Origin: Gordionus sp. m RMFG-2023
Lineage: Eukaryota; Nematomorpha; Gordioida; Chordodea; Parachordodidae
Direction: 5' to 3'
Assembly: GCF_954871325.1 (NCBI RefSeq)
Contig: NC_088776.1
Coordinates: 34,644,508 to 34,708,507 of the forward strand
DNA length: 64,000 nucleotides
Shown here: positions 23,258 through 35,011 of the stretch, piece after piece
How positions within the stretch are numbered: position 1 is the stretch's first letter
Layout of the letters: each line of letters opens with the position of its first letter
Notes under the pieces: generated by a model
What the model was told of the DNA's origin: nothing
Seen by the model: only the letters and a program-made list of their open reading frames with translations
The model's database searches: none
Translations under genes and position numbers: made by a program

Positions 23258-24220
23258 TACTCCTAAAATAACATTTTCTTGTAATAATTTATATGACCGT
23301 AACCAAGAAAGCACTTGGAATCTTGGGGTATGGTTATCCCCGAATGATCTAAATAAGTGTTTGTTTTAACAGAGATTATTATGGATACACAACTCACAAA
23401 ACTGTTCTCTTTCTCAACTGGCGCCTTGGGGAATTCGACAGCTCAATCTCAAAGAGTACTTGGCAGCGGAAACCATGTATAACTTTTTACACCGTTTCTG
23501 CCTGCAAACAAAAACGATGACGTTGAAAAGGGGATAGTATTTCTCACCTATAATAGACTTATATTATTGGAATATAAAAAATACATTCTCCTCACATGAT
23601 ATAGGCACTCAAGGAAAAATATAGGATTCTATTTCGGAAATGGCTGAGCTACTAAATTAAGCTCGATACAGGTATAGAAACCATCTTCAATATCCGAAGG
23701 AAACCACAACCCAATATGCGGTAGCCCCACCCCCTCGATCGTACCAAATTGTGATCTAAAAGAAGGCCATTTGTTCATTTCTACAAAATTTATGTCGGGC
23801 ATAATATCCCTACCCTAAAAAGCAAGCTATACTCCATGAATTGCATGTCTTTTTAAGAATATAGACAAATAACAAAATCCGATAGAATCGTGGGGTTAGA
23901 TATTAAAAAAACGCGAAGGTTCAAAACATAACTCATCCGCAACTTTATCGGCCATCCCGAATGTAACCTGCCCCAGAGTATCAATATCCATCCGTTAATT
24001 CTATGCCAGTTTTGGCCTACTTATACTCCGCCACGAAATCTACCTCCTAGATACTTTAATTGCGGACGAATGGGTCACCTACAAACCAATTCCCTTCATC
24101 GACAATTCTATCCGTATCAAGATACCATCCCCGCGATTCGACACCAAGTGACAAAGGCAATTATGAATGACATCGTACATTAAATAAATCAAATCGAAGA
24201 TGACAAATCCGCTTAACCTT
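23258..24220 (+). other. Unassigned, less AT-rich stretch with a zinc-knuckle-like signature; probable retroelement fossil
   Basis: Base composition changes clearly here, being much less AT-rich than either flank, and the change ends near 24220. Near the 3' end the plus strand can be read as FNCGRMGHLQTN, which resembles the CCHC zinc knuckle of retroelement nucleocapsid proteins. No reverse transcriptase, integrase or terminal repeats were recognised. The stretch is heavily broken. An alternative is DNA transferred from another source. Confidence 0.35.
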
Positions 24221-24544
24221 TTATTAATTACATCAATATATAATATTAATCAGGGAATGGTATCAAAATCATATCAAACCATTTTAAATATCAATATACC
24301 CATAAATATGTAATAGACATAAAAGCTTCCAAATCTATAATATTTTAGCTATACATGTTAAGATTAAATTATGTATGATCTATATCAACTAAATAAATCT
24401 ATATTTTATTCAATTAAATGTCATGACAAAAAAGATTAATAATTCTCTTTTTTTAAAAACCATTCATAAGTGAATATGTACAATTATTTAAATATTTTCA
24501 GATAATATTTTTCAGCAAAATATAATTTAGCCTTTCATCTTACT

Positions 24545-27500
24545 TTATAACATTAAGGGTTTCCTATTGCCTCTGACTAATGCAACTAATATATCTTGAT
24601 ACTTTCCTGATACATCATTCTAAACAAATATTATTAAAATTATAAATATATATTATAATTTTACTCTTATATCTTTTTCCAACGGGCTTTTATACATTTT
24701 AAAATATTCATTTTTAATGTCTTCTAAATCTATTTCTGATCTAGTAATCAAAATTCTAATCAGATCCTTGTCTTTAGTTCCAAATCCACTCTAATTTATA
24801 ATATGAAATATTATTTATTTTTTAAAATGAACATATATTTGTTAAATTTTTTTATAAAGATTGTTTACCAAAGTTTATTTCAGAAATCGTAATAATGATT
24901 TACCTTCATCGCATGTCGTAGTCTCTTTGCGAAAAAAGATGCAGGATTTCGTATTGCTTCGACTAATTATTATTATCCTTTAAAAATATAATTTTTAAAA
25001 AAATAACCTAATACCAATAAGCTTTTTTGGATTTTCCCGGATGTTTCCTTAATGATAGCTTCTTCAATACTGTGACGAGAAATTCTTTGGTATTGATCAA
25101 AAATCAATCTTAACTGGGCATAATTTCGCTTGGTTAAAACGTCCACAAATGATTTAACATCTGTCCCGAAGGATCTTTGAACACCGCCTTGATATAATCT
25201 CTATATTATGATAATATGATTGAGTATAAATGAAAAGGAGAAGTTACTGATTTTAACATTTTATTAAAGTTATATATATATAAATATATTAAATTATTCA
25301 ACCATTATCAAATATTTGTTAAAAAAATCAAAATAAATAGAACTCATAATCATGCTAAAATAAACTATATTATTTTACAGATCACCTCTAACTTCAATAT
25401 TTTGTTACAATTTTTATTTTACATGATAAATTATTGTGTAACTTAAAAAAAATTATAATAATATAAAAAATATGTGTAAACTTTAGCGTCAACGAGAGCT
25501 TGTGCAGGATCTACATTTGTAGATTCATCTCTGTCACCCTATATTAAATTAATTTATGATAGAAAAAGAGATTTAATAAAGATTAAACTTTACTAAGCGC
25601 GACTAATAAATCTTCAACATATCCTCTCACATCGCCTTTAATCGAGTTGGTAACGTCCTTTTTGTACACTTCACAAAAACACGGTTAATTTAAAAAAACA
25701 TAATGATAAAGAAGATATTATTTTTATTATTATTGAGAAAATTCAATAAAGGTTCTCCTCTAAAATATCCAATACAGATTTAGAAATTCAAATAAAATAT
25801 ATTATTTAATATTCAATTTATTTTTTACCTCCTCAACATAATAATTTACCTATTTAAACTCCGATGAAAATCCTTATTTAAAATTTATTATTAATGTTAA
25901 GAATTTATCATGTTTAATTAATTTGTTTACATCTTCTATAAGCATCCCTCATTGCCTTGATCTGCTGCGGGGTGCGGGTTAGCATAACTTCGATCAAAAT
26001 ATCAAAATCAGTTCCAAATCCCTAGTATAAATTATTAAATATAAAATAATATATTTTGTAGAAAGATTTATATAGTAAGATATTACTTTTATAGATTGTC
26101 TTATTATTTGAGCATCGTAATCACCTGGTGGAGTCATCAGCCCAACTAACGCATCTTGGAATTTACGATTAGTATCACTTTTGATATGAGCTACTAAATC
26201 CTAAAATTGAAAAAAAAAACTTTGATAACTCATATTCATAATATTCAATTGCCCATAATTCTCTAAAAAGGAAAAATATCATACTCTTTTATGTAGATTT
26301 TTATATTCCTTTGCAATTTCTTGTCTTTCAGCATTGGTTCTTCCACCTACCACGCTAATTAATTTATTTGAATCGGTTCCTATAATCAAATCGTTTAAAA
26401 AATAAATTATAAATAAATTATTAGGAAAGTAGTATAGTTATTAAAATTTGTTTATTTCGTTAAAATTTCTTTAAGTTAATCGAATGTTATCCTTAAGCAG
26501 TGATCTAGTCTAGAGTTTTACTTCAAAGGATAGGAGGGGGGGGGGAGGTTAAATTCTATAAAATTGAAATCAAATTTTACCTATATATAGTAATTTTAAC
26601 TTTGTGACAGATTTTAATAAATATTTTTTCAGTTAAAATAATTTTAGAAAATAAAATATTAATATGGGGGAAAAGCTATTACATTATAAAATAAGATTAT
26701 AATATTATATTTATTTTGTTCTTGATTTTTTTAAACTTTTGATTCGAAGCTTTATGGTTCATATTAGAGGTATGCAATGAGCGGGTTTTAACGGGAACGG
26801 CTCATTGTTTTTAAAAATATAACCCGATCGTTCGTCTACTTATGGTTTTTATTTATCTAAAAAAATTGTTAAATAAGCCGGCCCACTTAATGTTGAAAAT
26901 TATTGTATTAGCTGGTTTGGCTCTTTATTTATTTTATTTTAATGTATTTTTACTTAAACTTTATGTGTTATCAAATATTTAAAACATCATGGCCCAACCT
27001 CACCATTTGATATTTATTTTTTTTAAAAAATGTTTTTTTCTTTTTATAAGTATCAATCTTTTTTATTTAACTTAAACTAATACATGACATATTTTATTAT
27101 ATTCTCTCTATTATAATGTTTTATGATATAAATAATTTTTAATAAATAGAAGTCTGTTCTGCTCATTTCGCCTGAAAAAATATTTCGAATTCCCTAGCCT
27201 ATCGGTCTCCCATTGTTATAATAACTTGCCCACCCACCAACCAAATATTTAAATTTCCCAGTCTATCGTCAGCCCATTGTTTTAAAAATATTTTTTAACC
27301 TACCCACAGATCCTTTAAATGTTTAAAAGTTCGACACGGCGGGGTGGGGGGAGGGAGGTGAGAGTTGGGACTATAAACTGGCCCATTGCAGAGATCAAGT
27401 TTAGATAAAAATTTAATCCCATTTTTAATTTTGAAAAATGATGGGGGGGGGTGATGGGGGGGTACGTTAATACCTTGGAAACATAATGGAAACTACAACA

Positions 27501-28243
27501 GATTATATTTAAGGTTCCGAACTTATTCTAATCAATATTCGTTAAATATAACTTGAAAATACATCCGACATGCTATTATGAAAACTAATGATCATTGAGA
27601 ATTTTAATTAGACTCTTTGTTTTAAGTAATAAAACCCTAAAGGATTTCCTGTAAAGAGTTTTATGTTTAAGCCTGTAAAAAGAAGATGAGCAAGATCTTT
27701 CGCACCCATGTGTCTAAGTCAAATTTTAAATTATAAAAAATCCTTTAATGTTAGAGAAACTCTGTATAATCTTAATGCTTCTAACATAATATTTGTTCAG
27801 ATATAATTTTTAATTATTATAATATATCCAAAGTAACTAGATTATGCGACACCTGATTACATTTTGTAATTATAATAATAACTTAGTTTTGATGATGTTT
27901 ATAAATGAAAATATACTTTTTCAAAATATGGCCAAAATATAAATAAAAACTAGAGAGCTTAAAGACTCCTAAGATATTATGGGAAATAAACATGAGGGGG
28001 AAGGCTAGTTCAGATAAAGAAATCCCTTTTTCGCAAGTTTATTTTCTTCGGGATTATTATTTCAACCTCTTCAAAATGTTAGTTGCATAATCGAGTGTTG
28101 TGGGACCTAGTGCCGTGTAATCCAGTGTCACCAGGTGACATCAAATTATATATATATTAACCTAATCCTATCAGAGCTTGACCCAAAATTTTTGCATCGG
28201 CAATTGGATTGAAATTTGGTGTTGGTTCAATTGTACCTGCTTG
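24545..28243 (-). CDS. Annexin B (first exon not located)
   Basis: Ten exons on the minus strand: 28243-28162, 26379-26285, 26200-26087, 26021-25931, 25668-25589, 25538-25482, 25200-25008, 24962-24904, 24790-24665 and 24619-24545. All introns are GT-AG and the frame holds through 323 codons to a TAA. Four annexin repeats are present: [18 protein letters not shown] with [35 protein letters not shown] with [24 protein letters not shown] with [11 protein letters not shown]; and [18 protein letters not shown] with [17 protein letters not shown]. Each repeat keeps a G-x-G-T-like type II calcium loop. Annexins bind acidic phospholipid membranes when calcium is present. The first exon found begins in phase 0 exactly like exon 2 of annexin A, so a short leader exon is expected upstream. 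I could not place it; a donor after the ATG at 28433 is only a weak option. The 1782-base intron between the first two exons listed carries an inserted element. Confidence 0.9.
26765..27397. mobile_element. Inverted-repeat element TAGAGGTATGCAATG in an annexin B intron
   Basis: The left end TAGAGGTATGCAATGAGCGG and right end, read in reverse complement TGATCTCTGCAATGGGCCAG, are relatives of the 303-base element at 4976-5278. Inside are GC-rich blocks such as CCCGATCGTTCG and a G-rich tract near 27340. It accounts for a third of the unusually long annexin B intron. No exact target duplication was seen. Confidence 0.55.
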
Positions 28244-28982
28244 CTATAATAATAAAGAAATCAGATAAATAATAAATAAAAAGTAGAAACAAAATTCTAA
28301 ATATGATAAATATTAAACCCATATGTATTAAAGAATGTGAAAAACACAGACAATTTTTATTCCTTTTTTTAGGTATTTTACATTCCATTTGACTAATCTT
28401 AACAGTAAAGGAGACCGTGACTGGACAAACCATTTTTATAATCTATAATATTGTAATTCATATATTTTGGGAATTAAATATATATTAATAGATTACCTAC
28501 GATTATATACCATTATTGGGCACTATTAAAATTTATTAGTAAACTATCTTTTTTTAAAAATTTTATTTTATGTGAAAGTTTTGATTTTTTCCAACAAGCC
28601 CCAACCATAGATTATTTAAATCATCTTATGGGGCTTCCAAATGACAAAAGGATTATTTTTATTTCTTAGGATTAATATTTATTGAATAATTATAATATTT
28701 TATTATTTGTATCTACTATAAAATAAAGTTTAGCCAAAATCAAAATATACATAAAAATTGAAATATAATTTTATATTAGGACGTATAAAAACTTGATTCT
28801 TTCCATTTTCAATAATATCTCATAATTGATACGAGTATAATTGACAAAATAACCAAAGAAAAAATATAAATTAAAATTATATTTTATAATGATAGCTCAA
28901 AGTACCCTGGGTTAGCCACCACTACTAGCACTACTTTATTAATCATAATTAAAATAATAAATAATATCTTTCTAAACTTTTT

Positions 28983-29480
28983 CAAATTACAAAATAAGGT
29001 TCACATTTTGCTATAAAAGTTAAATTATATATTTTAAACAACTAAAATAAAATTTAAATATCTTACTAGTGTTTATATTTAAAACTGGTTTGATTCGCCC
29101 CAGTTTAACTAACTCCTGACTACCCTAGTTATTAGATTTAAACAATGTTCCCTAACCATATCAAGTTTCCTAACAACTTAATTAATGTAATTTTGATTAA
29201 GAAAATAAAATTTAATTTAAATTCGATTTTTCAAATTACAAAATAAGGTTCATATTTTGCTATAAAAGTTAAATTATATATTTTAAACAACTAAAATAAA
29301 ATTTAAATATCTTACTAGTGTTTATATTTAAAACTGGTTTGATTCGCCCCAGTTTAACTAACTCCTGACTACCCTAGTTATTAGATTTAAACAATGTTCC
29401 CTAACCATATCAAGTTTCTTAACAACTTAATTAATATAATTTTGATTAAGAAAATAAAATTTAATTTTAAATTCGATTTA
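28983..29480. repeat. Near-perfect tandem duplication, period 249
   Basis: Two head-to-tail copies (28983-29231 and 29232-29480) differ at only a few positions. Each contains GGTTTGATTCGCCCCAG and CTCCTGACTACCCTAG. The high identity in a region that otherwise decays freely argues for a recent local duplication. It lies upstream of annexin B and has no coding content. Confidence 0.85.
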
Positions 29481-29778
29481 TAAATCATAACAGGTGTCAG
29501 ACATCCCTGCTCCTTAACTTCCATAATAAATGTTTAATTACTTTTTAATTAAATATATAATAGATTCATTTTATTCCAAAAATTTAAACATAATATGACC
29601 CAAAACCTCCAAGTGAATAATCAGTGAGTTTAATTAATATACATAGAGATTTAATCCCTAATGCAAAACAACTTTTTGAAAAATTGGTTTGCAAAGATGA
29701 TTAAATTTTCATTTATGAACGATATTTTGATTAACTTTTTAAATCATCTTATAATGTTTAATATATTTTATTCGATTT

Positions 29779-30362
29779 ACCGGTGTAGTATTGTAATATC
29801 AATACCATCTAAAATCAATACGGTATTGATTCTATAATTTTGTAAATTCAATATCATCTAAAATCATTATGGTATTGATTCTATAATTTTGTAAAATCAA
29901 TACCATATTGATATATGACCGAACCCACCTTTCACGAATAAAATCTAAAATATAATTTACAAATCTTTGAATCGATATTTATAGATGAATCGACAATTAT
30001 AGATAGCACATAATAAAAATAGAAAATCATTTTTATAATCATTTAAATATATTTAAAAATATTAAATCTATTAAAAAAATTTCATAAATCGAAATGGTCA
30101 CCAATATTTTGAAAAATTATATAATAAATTTTTACAATATTAATGGCCACCAATATATTTGAAACGATGAAAAAATATATAATGAATAAATATTTTACAA
30201 TTTTAATGGCCGCCAATATATTTGAAGCTATGGAAACAACTCTTAAAAATCAATACGGTATTAATTCTACAATACCAAAAACTACGGTATTGATTCTACA
30301 ATGATAATATCAATACGGGATAGAAGCTATAATGGGTATTGATTTCACAATCATAGACCGGT
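29779..30362. mobile_element. Small inverted-repeat element with internal tandem repeats, ACCGGT ends
   Basis: Left end ACCGGTGTAGTATTGTAATA and right end, in reverse complement ACCGGTCTATGATTGTGAAA, are followed on both sides by TCAATAC. Inside are about three units of CAATACCATCTAAAATCA with TACGGTATTGATTC (29799-29915) and about three of AATGGCCACCAATATATTTG (30093-30230). There is no coding capacity and no clear target duplication. Confidence 0.5.
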
Positions 30363-30457
30363 CTATAAAGCAATAATAATGAACAATATTATACTCGCTC
30401 TTAAATATTTTGTATTTTGCAATATTTTAATATTTGTATTCGAAATTGTCATATTTT

Positions 30458-31316
30458 CAGGGATGCGAACCTTGCAAAATTTTAGCCCCGGGTTCGGTTT
30501 GGGTTCGGTTTAAGTAAAAAATAAAAGGTGGGTTCGGTTCGGGTTCGGGTTCGGTTTATGGAAATATTTTTGAACCCGAGTTTGGTTCCGGGTTCAGCTC
30601 GGGTTTAAGAATTTTCGAATTGATATTAAAAAACCAGACATAAATTTGTTATAAAAATAAATTTTTTATTTTATTTATAGGCAAAATACATTTAAAAATA
30701 CAAAACAGTCATAAACCTTGAAATAAAAGAGTTAAAGAGGATAAATTTTAAATAGCAATGATTTCATAGAATTAAAAAACAGTTATATAAATTTAATTTC
30801 AATTATAATATACACTTCATTAATATATATTAAAAATTAATCTGAACAAAAAATAAATCAATATAATAATTTTTACTTTGACTTGTTCATTCCATTAATT
30901 AGTAATCTTTGAGACTTAAAAATTAAAAATAAATGGCGTGAATGTATTTAATTGCTTTAAATTTATGTAACACTCCAATAGGAATCTTTTAAGATAAATT
31001 TTTAAAAAAAATAAAAAATGGCATAAATGAATTAAGTTGTTTAAAATTTATTATCATTTCACTTAAAAGGTATTATGATAATTTTTAAAATCTCAATTAA
31101 ATTATTAATATTTGTATTTACAATTATACAAATATCTTAATATATGATTTTAAAAAATGCACTGAACCCGCTTGAACCCGGGTTCATAAAAATTCCTGGG
31201 TTCGGTTCGGGGTTGTAAAAATTTTATAAATGGGGTTAAGGTTCGGTTCGGGTTCAGATTTTTTTATCAAAAACCCTGGTTTACTCCTCCGGGTTCAGGT
31301 TCGGTTCAAATCCCTG
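30458..31316. mobile_element. hAT-like MITE with GGTTCGG subterminal arrays
   Basis: The ends are CAGGGATGCGAACC and GGTTCAAATCCCTG, inverted and imperfect, each abutted by TATTTT on the outside. Both subterminal zones consist of repeated GGTTCGGGTTCGG blocks (CCGAACC on the other strand), with an AT-rich middle. Short inverted CAGGGAT-type ends plus dense subterminal repeats are typical of hAT elements. It lies between the two annexin genes. Confidence 0.65.
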
Positions 31317-33012
31317 TATTTTAAAATAAAATTAGTTCTAATAATTTGATATGATGATTAGTTCTAATAAATTTTTAATGTTCCAGAAAAATCATTCATT
31401 ATAAAAAAAAATTATCTCCTTCCCCCCTTCCCCATAGAAAATATCTGATTAAGCACCTGATCGTAATAGATATCTTACGTAGAAAATTTAGTTGAAAGCC
31501 AGTCGTTTAAAGCTATTTTCAAATGTAGTGAGTTACCTAAAGCTACTTTTAAAAAAAGGAGTAGCGCGTTAATAGATACTAGTAATTAAAAAATTACCTT
31601 TAGGCAACTTTAAATAAAAATTATGTAAATATTATTGGGAAAAACACAAAAAAACTAAATTATATTTTTAAAACTACTGAATAAATATATTAAAAATATA
31701 AAATATATATTTATCTGAAATTTTTGGAAAAGGAAATAAACACTCTTAACATTATTATCAATTACAAAATCACCTTCTTTTAGTATAATGTTTTTAATTA
31801 TTTTTGATCAGATGGTCGATTATAATTTTAACTCGAGCATATGGTATTTTATAGTGGCTCAAAAAACCTGTCGTCTTGAAACTTTACTCGTTTTTTTCTC
31901 AATTATCTATAATTTGATCGAGTCGTAATTTAGAAAAATTGAGATAAAATGTGCTAAAATTTAAATAACTCAGATCTCTTAAATTCTTTTCCCCCAAAAA
32001 GGGTTAGATGTCTCATTGTTGGATGCTAACCTTTTCCAATATCCATAATTATAAATAGATGGCAATCTCTGATCAAAGGCTAACTTGATCTTTCTTAAGA
32101 AATTATGGGTCACATTCACTAATTATCTTCCAAGTCCAAAAGGTCATAGCCTATTTTTAACAAAAGTCTTATTCGTTCATTGGATTTAGATGAGGAGAGT
32201 TAGTGGAAGATTGAGCAGATTTTATAAATCCTGTGTAATTAACATAACAGAAAAATCATATTTATTCGGGCAACAATTATGGTAAAAGTGTTTCCTGGTG
32301 ATTGATAAAAACATAAATTTATTATTATTCTTATGCGCATTAAAATAACATAATTTTCTCAATAAAAGATCTCCTTTTTATAGCATCATTTAATTTATAT
32401 AGTATATTAAAAATGTAAACAAGAATATGTAAAAAATATTAATTAACATATTCCTTAATTCAAAATTTCATTTTACCTGCGATAAATCGACTAATAAGAG
32501 CAAGATTGACAATATCAAAATCATCTTAGTTTAAGATCAAAATTTCCAACGAATGATAATTTATAAAATCAAAAATTATAAAGACAAATGTTAATTATAT
32601 TTATTGAGCTTGTGGTACAAACATGATCTTGAAATTTATATTTATACTATATATATATAATATTGATTTAAAAAAAATGATATCCAATATTTTTTATCAA
32701 TTTATTTAACACGAATAATATATGACAAGTGTGATATTATAATTTTAAATATAAACTTGGCTAATATCAAATAGTTAATTATCAACTTTCGAAATTCTAA
32801 TCATATTTAGATAATAATGGTAAATAGAATCAAAAAAATTGAAAAATTTATTTGGATGCATTATAATAATGAATATATATTATATCACATAAATTTAGTA
32901 TTTTACATTACATTAACATCATATTAAATTTAAAGTATAAGTTACATATTATTGATGTATATTTCATTATAAACTGAAATTTAAATAATATTTGATTTTG
33001 AATATGTTTTTT
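31317..33012. other. Intergenic AT-rich stretch between the annexins
   Basis: No gene, RNA or element was recognised. It is the 3' flank of annexin A. Confidence 0.5.
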
Positions 33013-35011
33013 TTATGTTTTATTGCCCCTAACTAAGGCGACCAAAACATCTTGAAATTTTCCGTGAACATCTCCCTAAAACAAGAAGAAAAAAATTAAC
33101 AAAGGTATTTAGAAGTTACTCTTATAGCTTTTTCCAAGTCTTTTCCGTATTTTTGATGATACACACTTCTTATTTTATCTAAATCCACTTCAGATCGTGT
33201 CGTTAAAACTCTGATTAATTCATCTTCACTGGTGCCCATACCCTTTCCATAAAAATTTAAAAAAATTTATTTATAAAAATTGTAAATATATATATATCGA
33301 TGGGTTAATATAGATTACCTTGAGGGAGTGTCTCAACCTTTCAGCAAAATATCCAGCAGGATCTTTTATGCACTGCACTATTATTTTTTTTTTAAATTAA
33401 ATAAATTTTCAAATGTTAGGGGAAAATAAAAGTGATTATTTAAACTTATAGTTAGTAGAGTTTTTTGAGGCTTTCCTGAAATTTCCTTTTTTATGGTATC
33501 CTCTATGGGCCTCTGAGATACCTGTTTGTATTCTTCAAATATTTGTCTCAATTGGTCGTAATTTCTTTGGCTTACGATTTCATTCAATACCGGTAAATTA
33601 GTCCCCACATTTCTGCCTCCAACTTTGAATAGTGCCTGTAATGTTATGAAAAGTTCTAGTTCAGAAATGTTAACCGATGAAAAATAAATAAATTATCATA
33701 AAAATTAGATATAGCGCCTGATTTAGATTATACTCAGAAATTCAATTTAAATCATATTACTGTATAATTCAGTTTCATTAATATTCTAATTGCATTCTTT
33801 ATTAATTTTCTCATATATAATCTGAACATTAAGGGTTTTATATAAAATGTTAAAAGAGGTCCATTCGAATAAAATATGCTTATAAAATCAAGTATATTTA
33901 AATCACCTCGGCATCATTTTTGGCTTGTATACGATCTACAGTATTGGAATCATCCCTAGTTCCCTTGTGTATGAAGTATATTTTTTATTTAGAAAATAAA
34001 TTTTGACAAAAGGGATATTGATAATTATTACTATAATAAAGTATCTTCACAAAAATATATACTTTGCTAAGTTGAACTAAAAGATCTCGAACATCAGGGC
34101 TCACAGCTTTGGTTATATCTTGAGTTAGATCTTTTTTGTATACTAAAAATTTGAAGTGATATAATTGAATAATGTATTGATAGAAAATTAATCTACGTTG
34201 TTGATAAGCGGCCTTCATTCCCTGAATTTGCCTGGGTGTTCTAGTTAATAATATCTCTACCAAGAGATTCAAATCCAATCCATAACCCATGCCAAAACCC
34301 TATAAGTTTAAAAAATAGAAAAAAACGAAGGTATCAAATATATACCTTTAGTGCTTTATTCGCTAGCTGAGCATCGAATTCTGCAGCGGGTGTCATAAGG
34401 GCCACTAAAATGTCTTCGTATTTACCACTGGTATCACTTTTTATATGGGCCAGAAGGTTCTTTTACATTTATTACAATCATAGTATCAATATATAGTTTA
34501 AATAATTTTTATTTTTACATAATAAAAATGATTTAAAATTAAGTAATCATACTCTTTTAGCCACATTTTGATATTCCTGAGCTATCTTTTGTCTTTCAAA
34601 GTTAGTCCTACCAGCTATAATACGAGTAACAGTCTTATCGTCGGTTCCTTTTTTATAAATAATTTAGAATATGATATTAGTTCATAATTGAATCATATAT
34701 TAACTTACCGATTCTTTTCAAAGCTTTTTTCAATGTTTCAGCATCACCTCTCGCGTTAAAGTTTGGTTGCGGATTAATAGTCCCCGAACTCTTTATATTT
34801 TAAGAACACCAATTATTTAAAAAATTTGTTATCATATAACACATCATAGAAATACATGTTATTAGTAAAATTTTAAGAATGATGATATACTAAATAATCG
34901 CCACTCTATATATATCTTTAAAAAAAACGAAGAAAATAATTAATGCTTACTTACCACGATAAGGCATAAATTTGAGAATATTAACACGTTCACTATCAAG
35001 ATAAGAAACAT
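33013..35011 (-). CDS. Annexin A with signal-peptide-like leader, complete, 340 residues
   Basis: Eleven exons on the minus strand: 35011-34955, 34790-34709, 34647-34553, 34459-34346, 34299-34197, 34142-34063, 33963-33907, 33635-33446, 33377-33319, 33242-33120 and 33075-33013. All introns are GT-AG and lengths sum to exactly 341 codons with TAA. Exon 1 encodes MFLILIVNVLIFSNLCLIV, a hydrophobic leader, directly followed by SSGTINPQPNFNARGDAETL. Annexin repeats follow: RIGTDDKTVTRIIAGRTNFE; GFGMGYGLDLNLLVEILLTR with AVSPDVRDLLVQLSK; VGTNLPVLNEIVSQRNYDQL with IEDTIKKEISG; and GMGTSEDELIRVLTTRSEVD with [18 protein letters not shown]. The last repeat keeps a textbook type II calcium site. In repeat 1 the loop's first Gly is Arg, and repeat 2 has four extra residues in the loop relative to annexin B. 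Annexins normally lack signal peptides and sit on the cytosolic face of membranes, so the leader is unusual. It may direct secretion, or exon 1 may be mis-assigned. Confidence 0.92.

Noticed and set aside
27841-28140. Inverted CGACACCTGATTACA / GTGACACTGGATTACA pair as a transposon in the annexin B intron
   Set aside because: Match is short and imperfect, with no flanking duplication.
28227-28433. Minus-strand open frame MVCPVTVSFT... as exon 1 of annexin B
   Set aside because: It runs into the annexin exon in a different frame, and the only phase-compatible donor (GTTAAG) is weak, so it was not included in the gene model.
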